DNA of 64,000 nucleotides from contig VCJN01002617.1 in assembly GCA_006384855.1 (NCBI GenBank), forward strand, positions 34,063 through 98,062. Direction: 5' to 3'. The position numbers and the translations under genes are program-made. Source of the DNA: Tetraselmis striata. Lineage: Eukaryota; Chlorophyta; Chlorodendrophyceae; Chlorodendrales; Chlorodendraceae. Positions 27,201 through 38,346 of the stretch are shown in pieces. The number at the start of each line of letters is the position of its first letter. Positions within the stretch are counted from its first letter, which is position 1. Under the pieces are notes generated by a model. It was not told where the DNA came from. It was given only the letters and a program-made list of their open reading frames with translations, and did not search any database.

Positions 27201-28220
27201 GCCGGCCTGAGCGGGCATCCATCTGCGGCGCCCGCCCGACCCGCAGCACTACAAGCGACTGCAGGAGGGGGCGCAGCAAGGCGACAAGGATGCGCCCAGC
27301 CAGCCGGATATCACCTTCACGGCCACTGCGGCCGCGTCCGGGGAGCTGCTGCTGGGTGCGTGCCCTGAGCTGTGCTGCTCCGAGCCGGCCTGGCTGAGCG
27401 CTGCCCACCCCCAATGACCCCCCCCCCCCCCCCCCCCCGCCCCCTCCCCCCACCAAAACACACACACCACCATCAAAGCCTCCCTCACGATCGTCCCCTG
27501 GTCTGTGCGGCGCCCGCAGGCAGCTCCCGCCAGTTCGGCGGCTTTGATACCTCCCAAGACATGCAGGTCACCACCGCCATCCTGTCGAGGGCCGCCGAGT
27601 TTCTGCCCGCCCTGACAGCCACGGCGGCGGCGGCCAAGGCTCAAGCGCAAGGTACTCAGCTGCCCCCTCCTCTCCCCCCTCTGTGTCCTCCTCTCCCCCC
27701 CCTGATCCTCCCGCTCTCATCCCCACACACACGCACACACACACACACCCGCGTGCGTGCGCATATACACTTTGCTTGCCGCCGCTGAGCACGCCCAGCT
27801 GCTGCTCCCTGCCCGCATGCAGCGGGTTCCTCCGAGTGGAGCGGCGGCCTGGTGAGGACGGGGCCGCGGCCCTGGGCGGCGGGAGGGCTGCCCTTCGTGG
27901 GCCCCGTCCCTGGCGAGCCGCGGCTCTTCATCGCCGCGGGTCCGTCCTGCCCCCCCCCCCCCCTGCCCCCCCTGTTGCGGCGACGGTGTGGCATCCGGCT
28001 CCCGCTGCGGAGGGGATGGCCCCTCCCTCAGCCCCGGCCCTGCCCCAGGTGGCGCCCCGCCGCCTGACAACATCGGCGCTCTGCTCGCTGCGCAGGGCAC
28101 GAGGGATCCGGCCTCACGCTCGCCCCCGTGACAGCGGAGATCATGGCGGGGTACCTGTACGGCGGCGGCACGGACGTCCCTGGCGCCGAGTGCCTGCTGC
28201 CCGAGACGCTGCTGAAGTGA
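24220..28220 (+). CDS. DAO-family FAD-dependent oxidoreductase, probably organellar
   Basis: Thirteen exons close in phase to 473 residues: 24220-24388, 24609-24716, 24867-24994, 25121-25210, 25300-25398, 25508-25597, 25753-25835, 25961-26026, 26167-26272, 27247-27355, 27520-27651, 27823-27939 and 28096-28220. The first ~45 residues are a Ser/Arg-rich targeting peptide. Then comes the FAD Rossmann motif (DFVIVGAG-IMGLSIARAL) and the acidic ribose-binding strand VVVLE. The middle matches the glycine-oxidase/D-amino-acid-dehydrogenase fold (VVMAAGAWAGDFL; PRGGQLLILPPP). The C-terminus has the second FAD-contact region (RPWAAGGLPFVGPVPGEPRL then HEGSGLTLAPVTAEIMAGYL). Such enzymes oxidise amines or amino acids with O2 or quinone; the substrate is unknown here. 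Intron 9 is 974 bp and AT-rich in part, unlike its neighbours. Convergent with UFC1. Confidence 0.85.
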
Positions 28221-28337
28221 GTGCTTGCAGACCCCACGCCGGCGCAGGGAACCTACCGGTCGGGCTCCGCGCTCCATGGCCCCTGCCCTGCCGCAACGCC
28301 CCCATCACGGTTCTCGCGCAGCTGGTGAGGCCGGCCG

Positions 28338-28342
28338 TGTAA
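28338..28342 (+). terminator. TGTAA poly(A) signal of the DAO-family gene
   Basis: TGTAA 118 nt after the stop codon. It lies only about 20 bp from the opposite-strand signal of UFC1. Confidence 0.6.
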
Positions 28343-28358
28343 GTCGATGGGCTGTGCA

Positions 28359-28363
28359 TTACA
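28359..28363 (-). terminator. TGTAA poly(A) signal of UFC1
   Basis: TTACA on the plus strand, about 82 nt past the UFC1 stop on the minus strand. Confidence 0.6.
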
Positions 28364-28444
28364 CAGCGCCCCATGCCCCCTCTCCCCCCCCCCCCCGGCG
28401 CGGATGTTGGGTAAAGGTCGCCGCCGCCCCGCTCAGCACCGCCG

Positions 28445-30016
28445 CTACGCCTTGGCCGTCACCTTGCCGCTCTCCACCAAGTGCGGCACCTCCGCCGCCA
28501 TCCAGGGCGCCAGGCCCAAGCACATCGCGTGCGCGATCCCAAAGTGCGGCACGTTCTTCGCCCACAGCGGCTTGAAGTGGATGGTCAGGCAGATCTTGCC
28601 TCCGCGGTACATCTTGGACGTCCTGCCACCCAGACAGTCCAAGACGCGCACAAGGGGAAGTGAGGGGACACACTGTCAGGCTGCGGGGGTCTGCTTCACC
28701 ACGCAAGCGCCGGTAGTGGCGATGCGGTAGGAGGGAAACGAGGGGGGCGGAGCAAGCAGGCACTCACTTTCCGTCCAGCTCGGGGATTGCAATCTCGGGT
28801 GCGGTCGCCTGCGCAATCCGGACAAGCGGTGGCAAAAGCAGGCGCTGAAAGGCGAGCAATGGAGGGAGAGAGACCCGCAGGGGGTCGGTGCTTCCGTATG
28901 CAAACACACACTTGTACATTATATACATTATATATACTATAGATACATATAATAAGTATGTATGTATGCATTTGATGGGGGAAAGGGCGCGTGCCCGGGG
29001 AGGGGGGGAGGGGGGGGGTTCTGCTGCCACGCGTGCTGTTAAGGATGTGGGCCGGCTCACCGGGTACGTCACGGGCACCTCAAACTCAAAGTCGAACTCA
29101 TACTTGAGCAGGTTATGGATGTACCTGCGCCACAGCATGCGCCAGGGGAGGGGGGAGGGGGCCTGAGACTCCCCCAAGACACACACACGCGCGCGCCCCG
29201 GCCTCGTTCTGTCGGGGATCGCACAGCCACTCCTGCGGCAGGGGAGGCGCCAGCGGCGTACCAGCACTTGCCGGACCACTTGGTGCCGGTGGGGTCGCAC
29301 GTGATGGTGAACCAGTCCTGGTCGTTATCTTTGCTGATCTTGATGTACTGGATGAGGGCACCCAGCTCCTGCAGGACAGGAGGCGGGGGGGGGGGGGGGG
29401 GAAGGGGGTATCAGGTGCCATAGGAGGAGGCAGTCGATGAGGTTTTGGAGGGGGGGATGCAGCAGAGAACTAGGGCGAGCGGCTAGGGTGAGAGTCCCCT
29501 CCCCCCCCCCCCCCCCCCTCCTCCCCCTCCTTCGCCATGGCACGAATACACAAAGTACTACTTGTTAATGGCTGCTGGCCTATCTGGCGCGCCGCACTGC
29601 CAATTGCGGCTGTGTGTGTGGGGGGGGGGGGGGGGGGGGGGAGGGGGGAGGGTCCCAGGGGTGGGATGTTCACTTAATCCTTAATCACCATCGTGTTTCA
29701 TCTCTGTAGGGTGTGCCAGGTATCTGTCCAGGATCATACGGGCACTGGCAGGGGCAGTGTGTGACCTGTTGCGAGGCAGTGGCTGCACGAACCCGGCATC
29801 GCCCCCCCTCCCCTCCCCTCCCCTCCCTCCCCCGCCCACCACCTTCCCTGCCGCTGCCGTCCTGGCTCGGCGCCCCCAGTCCAGATGAGAGGGGCTGCAA
29901 TGCACCTCCTTCACGCGGTTCTTCCAGGTCTCGCCGTCCCGCGGGCCCGCCTTCACGGTCAGCAGCGGGATCTTTTGCACCGTCGACTTGGTCTTGTCAT
30001 CGAACGAGTGCGCCAT
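28445..30016 (-). CDS. UFC1: UFM1-conjugating enzyme (E2) UFC1
   Basis: Five exons: 29906-30016, 29262-29368, 29061-29124, 28768-28808 and 28445-28622. They close in phase to 166 residues, essentially the length of UFC1 in other eukaryotes. The sequence follows the family throughout: [80 protein letters not shown] and [10 protein letters not shown] with the active-site cysteine, then [20 protein letters not shown]1 receives UFM1 from the E1 UBA5 and passes it to targets such as ribosomal protein uL24 at the ER. The start is the ATG of [10 protein letters not shown]. Intron 1 holds poly-C and poly-G tracts. Confidence 0.95.
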
Positions 30017-31756
30017 GTCGGCCTGCTTCGCCTGCTGCCTATGCTGGCTGGGCTGATGCCAGTCTCCTTAGCCTGCACCTTGCGGAAGCGGCGGAGCGGG
30101 AAAACCCTCGAGTAATGGGGTTGGTTACACGGGGAAGAGTCGAGTGAAGGCAAACCACTTGGCAAAACCCGAAAGCCACCAGTCGCGGCGAGGTGTCTCG
30201 CGGACTTTTCTCCACATTTATTTGGGCGCGATCATCAGCGGTAGGACGTTTCACGGTACTGGCGCTCCTGCAAGGCGCGTAAACCCCCGTAAGATTCGCG
30301 TGTAGTGTACGGTACCACTACCCTGCTGCACAATTATTACATGTACAACATATCGCCACGTGGCGTGCGGAGGCCCCGCCGTACGCGCTTATTTAATTGG
30401 CGGACCTCGTGCGGATTGGTCAGGGGCGGGCCCTTCCCTGATGTCGGGTAAATAAGACAGCTTTTGGTCAAAACGTCAAAGCGGAACCGTAAGTTTTCAT
30501 ACATGTTTTCGAGATGGCTCAATTTATGGACAAATATAATCATATCGACAGCCAATTAATAAACAAAACATGATTGAAAAATTATTGCTGCTGCGCGATT
30601 AGAATAAAGCAATGGAGCGAAAAAATAAAAAGCTATCTAAATGTGAGGGGATGCGCTTTTGGTGACAAGAGTCTGTGCTACTCCGAGGTTGTGAGGGTGA
30701 GTATGATCTTATATATTTACATGAGCTAGCAGCAGAAGTATGATCTTATCACAGTCCGGCAGGGCGCCGTGCTGATATATCAGCAGGCGCAGTGCGGCCG
30801 ACAGGGCGCAGGCGCAGCCGCTACGAGTGGTGCGCGCGCTACGCGCCTTAATGCGTGTTATTGTTGATTAGGGTTAGTGAGGGTATAGGATATATCCTCA
30901 CATTATTTCCTCCGCGCACAATAAGCAGGCGGGCGTGTGGAAGGACTACTTCAAGTTTTCTTACATCAGTGCTTTAACATGTACGCACTAAAAGCAGAAC
31001 TAAAAGCAATAGTGAAAGGTTGCCAGCAAAAGAGAAATATCAGCCTGAAACCAAGGGTCAAGCAAGCCAGGGAGCCAAGAACCAAGGAAGAGCCATGGGA
31101 ACCAGGAAGTCAGCAAGTCGCCAAGGAACCAACGGGTCCAGCAGGGAAACACTGAAAGCCAAGGAACGACCATAAAAAAACCGAAAGGGAAGCAGGAAAC
31201 CAATGGAGACCACCGCCATCAGCCGGGGCGAGTGCGCTTGCAGCCACTGACCGATGAAGGACTACTTTAATGATCAGCAGTCGCCAATCATTCAGCATGT
31301 CGCCTAGCATCCGGGATTGCGTCTGGCCCTTAAGGGTGCCGGGGGAAAACAAATCCATAATAGGGCGGAAGGGAGCTCATTGCAAGGACGATGCCATCAC
31401 GGTATCGCCGCCTCCGCCTCTGCCTGCCGTGACTGAGCAGCAGCCATATCTACAGTGATTGCCATGAGTCACAAGCTCCACGTCCGCCATGCTAAACATA
31501 TTAGATAAATGTTAGGTGTATATTCCATGCTACTTAGATACCATAATCATCTACCTGGGGCAAATTGCACTACCTTCCTAGGCATTAAGTCTCGTGGTGG
31601 GGGGGGGGGGGGTTGGGGTCGACAGGGGGCACATGGTTTCCCAGCCCCGGCATGGTGACTAGAACCGTCACGCTGTATGCTGTATCCAGCACTTCCAAGC
31701 AGGTATGCTTCCGTCACCTAATCTGGGTGGCGTTCCTAGTTTCGCTACGCTTGCTT
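30017..31756. other. Intergenic region with repeat fragments
   Basis: No gene recognised. It should contain the UFC1 promoter near 30.0 kb and the 3' end of the giant channel gene near 31.7 kb. The middle (30.5-30.9 kb) is AT-rich. It includes a copy of the repeat family of the 18-kb inverted repeat. Confidence 0.45.
30975..31250 (+). repeat. Third copy of the 18-kb inverted-repeat family
   Basis: Aligns directly with the right arm (18400 onward). Shared stretches include AAAGCAGAACTAA, GCAGCAAAAGAGA-like and CAGGGAGCCAAGAAC, and the copy ends around GCGCTTGCAGCCA. It has different substitutions from both arms, so it is an independent dispersed copy. Confidence 0.7.
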
Positions 31757-34700
31757 CTAGATACCTTGCTGAAGCTCTTTCACCATCAGTTCCAGGGATT
31801 TCACCAGTTCCTGCAGCATCCTGACGGTGCCCGTCAAGCTTTTGCGGTGCTGGCTCAGCTTGAGGTTGGTGCTCATGCCGCCTTGGTCCTCCACTTCCGT
31901 GGCGGTCAGAGGGAGCAGCCGCTGCACCGGCACGCTCAAGGTGGGCGGGTTCTCCAGGTGTTCCAGCGCCTCCGCCAGCGCAGCAACCAGGGCTTGTACG
32001 GACGCCATCATGGCGGCCAGCATGGCGTCATGCGCCTTGGTGTCGGCCTGCCTGGCGCGCTGCATGCGCACCTTGGCCATGTAGCCGGCCTCCTGGGTGG
32101 CCAGGCCATCGATGTCACCCACCATGGGCATCAGCAGCTCGGACAGCAACTTTTGCAGGTCCTTTGTCAAGTAATTGGAGTGCGCCTCAAAGGCCGCAGC
32201 CCTGGTGGCCTCCACGCTCTTGCGCGACAGCTTGATGGCCTGGGCGGCTGCCTCGGCGTTGAGGCGGCTGCGGTGGTTCTGCTCCTGCACCTTCCGCGCC
32301 TCCGCCATTTTCTCCTCGTCGTCCACGCAGATGCCGCCGTTGTCGCGCAACAGGATCTGCACCACCTCGCTCTCGTGCCGGATGGCGTCATCCAGCGGAG
32401 TGTTGCCAAAGGTGTCAATGGGGTTCACGTTGCAGGGCTTGATGCCCTCGTACTCCGGCAAAGTGTGGTAGGTCAGCAGGAAGTGGATGGCACCCAGCTG
32501 GGCCTCACTGGCGGCCAGGTGCAGCGCAGTGCGGCCATCATAGTCCTCCACGTCAGGGTCGACTCCATTGGAGATCATCACCCGAAGCATGTCAATGTCA
32601 CCTGTTGCTGCTGCCTCGCACATGGTGTCCGAATGCCCTGTCAGCAGGCAGCCCTTGGCGCGCAGCAGAGCCTGGACGGGACGATGATTGTGGCGGATCG
32701 CGTCCTCCAGCGGCTCATTGCCCATTCGATCCACACAGCTAGGATCCGCACCCTGAAGATGAGACACCGAGCACAGCCAAGCGCGTCAGTGAGGAGACCC
32801 CAGCATGGAGACAGTCAGCGGCGACCTGCACGAGGTCTTCCCGCAACTGCGGCACACAAGGGAAGCTAGGCTGAGTGATGGCAGTTGCTTTCCGCTCCTA
32901 GGGAAGCATTGCCGCATGGCAGACTGTACTCCATGGAAGCTGCACGTGCTGGGAGGCTGTATGTATGCTGTCTGATGATATTTTGACACCACACTCGATG
33001 CAGCACGAAACTACCTCCCAAACCCAACGAACACGTTTCGCTGTTGGGTACGCGCTGCAGGCGCACACCGGCTGCCACGCCCGGCTGGCATTGTCACAAT
33101 GTGCAACACCATGCCGCGCCAGTGCCATTACTGTGCGGGCAGATTGTACACATCCATAGGTGGTTGCTCAATGCGGGGCGGAATTGCGGATGGGAAAGGG
33201 AGCGCAGGTAGAGAGCCCACCTGCTCCAGGAGATACTTCACAACGTGCGGCCTCCCTTCGCTTGCCGCCAAATGCAGCGCAGTGCGGTTGTCGTAGTCGC
33301 ACACGGAGGGGTCGCCCCCATTGTCAATCAAGCGCTTGATCATCTCCATGTCATCGTCCAGGACGGCCTGGCATAGCATGCAGGCCAGATCCTGGTCGCT
33401 GTGGCGGAGCTGGGCTCCGCGCTCACGCAGGATCAGCGCGCAGCTGTCTTGCTTGTGGCGGACTGAGGGCATCAATGCACGTATATACACAATGTCAGCC
33501 ATGGCATGCCGGCGCCTGAGCAGGGCGCAGATAGCAGGGATAGTCATCTAGCGGCCACCGAGCGGATTGGCTTCAGCATGGGGGTAAACATGCGGAGGCA
33601 AATGGGCAACAAGGGTAGAGCAGGATTGATTGATTAACCAAGCATATCAAGTGCACGGCATGAAGCGCGGCATCCTTGCGAAAAATCCCTTGATGTGGTC
33701 ATTATTGTTCTCGTTTGAGAGATCGGCGGAGGAGTTTTATTTTTCGCCCCCGGGACTGGACTGGCAACAGTGAAACCTTTGCGGCAGCGTCTCTGCGACG
33801 GCCGTTTAGGCAGCGATCCAGTGACGGAAAGCCCTGGGCGGGCGACGCTTCGTCATAGTCATCAAGCAAATTGCCGAAGCATTCTGCAAGACTAACTGGA
33901 GGCCAGTGACGGAATTTCCAACACTGTTGGATCGCCGTCTAAAACACTTCCAATAACATACCCAGTTTTCTGTTTGACATTGAGCGCTATAAATCTGACA
34001 TGGTATGGAAGTTTGGAGAAAGACGCAGTGGGCGCAGCACTCGGATGGACCTCAGTTAGACGCAGGGTGACATGGATGCTGTCCCAACAGAGGCATCGGG
34101 GGGGGGGGAGGGGGGTCTCACCTGCATCGTTCATCGGTGTGTTGCCGTGTTTGTCAATCGGATTTATGTTGGCACCAAAGTCGTCTAGCAGCCCCAGCAG
34201 CAGCTCCGTGTGGCCATAGCAGGCCGCGATGTGCAAACAGGTGCGCCCGGCATTGTTGCTGCTGTTCACATTCACCACTCCAGCCAGAAACATCTTCTTC
34301 AGCTCCTCCAGTCCCCCGCGCGCTGCGGCCCGGAGGGCGCGCTCCACAGCTTCCACCTTGCGGCGGGTCTGGAGCTTACGGATGGTGTGCTTCAGGTTGC
34401 CGCCCACGAGGTCGTCAATATCATCTTGGAAGGAGCGCCCGCTTGCGCCGGACGCCATCGAGCCAGCGCGATTGATGGTGTACTCGTACGAGCTCAGCGC
34501 GTTGCGGCCAATCACCTCGTCCTCTTCAGGGTACATCTGCAGCGCCTGTGAGCCGCACAGCAAAGCTTCAGCGCCCCGCCACTCCAGCACAACGCCCTGC
34601 GCTCTACCTCTCATGCGCCGCTGGGAGCCGCCGCCAGCCCGCCAGCTCCCAGATCCGCCGCCTTCCATCGGCACCGGTGCGGCACATGCACACGGCACAT

Positions 34701-37700
34701 GCACAGCGTGCATGGCGGGAGGGCTGGGGGCCACAGGGCCAGGCAGCGCACATGCTGGAAGATGCTGCGCTCCAGCAGGAAGCACGAAGTTGGCTGCAGA
34801 GCGCGGCAGGAATAGATGTGGCGCATGCCAAAGAAGAAGCTGAGATCGCCGACGCAACGGCCCGGACCGTGCTTCCCGTCGGGCATTGGCTCCTCATTTT
34901 CCACCTGCGCATGGCAGCCATCGCAGCAGTCAGCGAGCGGCGCACTAGCAATGGGGGGGGGGGGGGGGGGGGTGTTCATGCCACGCGCCAGGGCCGCACC
35001 TCAATCACGCTCTCCACGGAGCCGGTCGAGATGATGTAGAGGTACCTTGGCATTTCGCCGGTGCGGAAGAGCACCTCGTGCGGCGTGTAGGTGCCTTCCT
35101 GCAGGAGCACGCTCACCGAGTCGAGGAAAGCATTGGAGCAGTCCTTGAACAGCGGCAGGTCGTCCAGCATGTCGCGGCTGATGCACTCTGCGACCTGGAT
35201 CTGTGGTTATTGGGCGGGGCGGTCCGCATGGAGCTCAGCAGACTGCCGCACAGCGGCGCACTGGTGCCGGCCCGGCCTGTTTTTTCTTCTGCGCCCCCAG
35301 CCTGTGTGTATTCTTTTCGTCAGATACAATTGGCGGTTGGGACCCCGCATGTCTTTTTGCCCCCTCCGGTTGTAGAGCACACATACCGTAACCACGCTTT
35401 CGGTTCACTATATAGATAGTTTATATAGTAAAGTGGTCATATATATGTGTATATATATGGTATAGAATACTTATGCATATTTATGTACTATACATTTATT
35501 ATCTAGGGTATTTAGATAGTATATATAGATAGAGCATATATCATTACGTATTGTATGCAACGCATATTCCATGCAGTATAAAGTATTGTAGACGACATAG
35601 AGCGGGCGCCCCCCCCCCCCCCCCCCCCCCCCCGCTGCGCCAAACCCCGGAAGAGAGAATAATTAAATTGACCTGAAATCTGTCAGGAAAAAACACGATT
35701 GTTGCACGGAATCTTCAACTAGATGGTGGAAGACAATTCACTATGTTGTGACTACTCCTCCGCAAATCCAATTGTTAATTGCCGAGGTTGCTGATGATAG
35801 GGTGTCTTCATTGGGGGGGGGGGGGGGGGGGTCAAGTAACCGGGGCGCACCTGCAGGGAGTGGCTGATGAGCTGGTAGATCTCCGAGAGCGCCCACTTCT
35901 GCCCATTCTCAGCGGTGCTGCGCGTGTGCGCGCGAATCTCCTCCGCCAGGTAGTTTGAGATGCCCTTGCGGGACTCGATGTAGTTCTCCACTGTCGCCTG
36001 CCTGGCGCGCGCCTCGGCCACGGCGTCGTCCGACTGCATGATCATCGCGGAGATCTCGCCCAGGACGTACGAGAAGAACACCATCGTGACCAGCATCAGC
36101 ACCAGGGAGTACACCACCTCCTGGAACGTCGACGGCGTCAGCTCGTCGACGTTCCCGACCGTCCGCAGGGAGGACGACACGAAGTAGAAGGAGAGCAGGT
36201 AGTTGTCCCACACGCCGTCCTCCCGGGTGGCGCCGTACTCCACGCCGCGGTCCATCCAGGCCGGCTGCCCAAAGGTGCCGATGTAGAGGAAGACGCACGC
36301 GGTGAGGTGCAGCACCGTCACTGTTGGGCGCACAGGCGGAGGCACGGCCGCAGGCGGGTGTGAGTCCAAGCGATGGCGCATTGACTGAACCTCTGAATGC
36401 AACGCTACAAGCCCCGGCTGCATCCCAAGTACCGCCCCTCACGCGTTGCCATTGAAAACCTGCCCGCTCCGCCAACCAACTCCAGGTGCATATCATATAT
36501 TTGCAGGCTCTGTAATTCGCCAGCTTCAAGTGGAGCCGCCACCTGTCAGGTGATATAGAATCGTATTATGGTCGCACTATACTATCAACGACACCTCTCG
36601 CAGAGTTGTGCAGCCACATGCGTTTACTCGCGAGCAAATAATACGCACAGAGCTACGACTACGACTAACAAGCCGCTTTTAAGCGGCTTGTGTCGATCTC
36701 CTGCGTTGCTTTTCAGCGGTGGATCCGTTACCAGTGGCCTTTTTGTAATTCACACCAGTAACACATACACCGCTAATAAACGCAGTACTCGTACAGTATT
36801 CCCAAATCGATCCGTGTCAGTTCTTGCATGATATCGTACATGCCGAAACTGCACCAGCAACGCCGCGATCAATCGACTACCGCACTCGTGCCGAGTTGCC
36901 ACTTCAGTCTCACGACTGCCCTTACAGGTAGTCGAATGCCGAATATAGTCTAGACTGCAGACATGCGCAGCAATGCACATGGAGTGATGTAGTCGCTATC
37001 TCTCAGTCTGGGCAGTGGCCCCTGCAACGTGTGCCATCCTATTCTGCCCAGACTGTCTAGCGTCAAATAAAATGCAGAGCCCACCGTACTACTATACGGT
37101 AAACGGCGCAGCAAGCCTGACAGCAACACGTGCATCCCCGGAAACTGACTCAGGCACAGCCCGGCGCAGCTAGGAGAGCTGGGGCACGGGTCGGAGCTAG
37201 CAGAGGAGCAACAGCACACGCATAGTGCTAGTGATACTACCACGGTTCTTTCGGGCCCGAGATGGCTCTGAGCAACATGCCCGAGATGGCTCTGAGCGCA
37301 CACACTCGCTGATTAAACCACGACCTGCATGCCCCATATCTGCGGCGGCCGCGGCAGGTTGTTGGTCCGCCATGGCAGGCACCGGGTGCATACTGGTGGA
37401 CGCGACATTAGTTCATCAAGGGGCAGAAACCCGGGGGGCCGGGGGGGGGGGGGGGGGGGGGATACCAGTGCGGTACAGCAGCAGCAGGGCGTTCTGCAAG
37501 CTGCCCTGGAAGGTGAGCTTAATGCCTTCCTTCCACCTCCTTTGCGCGATGGGGAGGCGCAGCATCTGGGCAAATAAGCGCGTCGTCAGAGGCTACTGCT
37601 GCCAGATGATAGCACGATTGGGCTAGGGTTTATGGGTTTGGGGTTTAGGGCTTAAGGGTGGCAGCATGGGCATTCAGGGTGAACGAGTGCAGGGGGAGTA

Positions 37701-38346
37701 GGGCGGGGGAACATAGTGAGCAGCGGCGTCATGGCGCGCCTACAACACTCCAAAACAATCGCATGGCGCGATTGAACTGCGGCGGCGCTGCGAGTCCATA
37801 ACACTCCCCGAAAGTTACACGATATGAAAAGGCTGCTGAGTGGCGGGAGGCAGCCGCACCTTCGGCAGGCTCAGCCAGGCCTGGACCTGCTTGCTGGAGT
37901 CCCAGGCAAACATGGGCAGCGGCAGCGTGGGCACCAGGTCGATGAGAAAGTCGCTCGTGACGTAGCGGTTGAAGATTTTGCGGGGGTTGGTGACGAGCAC
38001 GGAGCTCTCGTCGTAGTAGGCGGTCAGAAAGCCGACCACGATGTCGAGGACAAAGAGCGCATCCGTGACCTGCGCGGGAAGGGCGGGCATGCGCACGCCA
38101 TCAGCGCCGTCCAGCTGGCTTGGGGCGATAGTTGTGGGGAGGGGCTTGTCGCCGGGGGGGGGGGGGGGGGGGGGGCTTACAAAGGTGACGCTGATGACGG
38201 TTTGGGAGCGCTGCAGCTGGGCGGAGGAGATGCGAATGGGCACGATGATGAAGTTGTACAAGGCTGCGGCGTAGATGATCCACCGCCAAGCCTTGAGCAG
38301 GAACGAATCCGGAGAGATGATGAAATACGCGGACAACGGCGTCTTC
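31757..38346 (-). other. Channel module 2: S1-S6, CNBD, ankyrin repeats and tail
   Basis: Exons 21-29: 38181-38346, 37860-38069, 37466-37565, 35851-36320, 35000-35200, 34752-34904, 34122-34545, 33221-33462 and 31757-32752. S1 reads WRWIIYAAALYNFIIVPIRI. S2-S3 (LFVLDIVVGFLTAYYDESS ... NRYVTSDFLIDLVPTLPLP) is very close to plant Shaker channels. The pore region is YFVSSSLRTVGNVDELTPST, with GNV where GYG is expected, followed by S6 (LVLMLVTMVFFSYVLGEIS). The CNBD begins DLPLFKDCSNAFLDSVSVLL and has VGDLSFFFGMRHIYSCRA in place of the phosphate-binding cassette. Ankyrin repeats (GRTCLHIAACYGH, NRTALHLAASEGR, GRTALHLAASEAQ) and a ~200-residue helical tail end the protein. Confidence 0.85.

Noticed and set aside
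31613-32869. 418-codon open frame on the plus strand
   Set aside because: Exact antisense shadow of the last exon of the channel gene (ankyrin repeats and tail). The His/Gln/Leu-rich product matches nothing.
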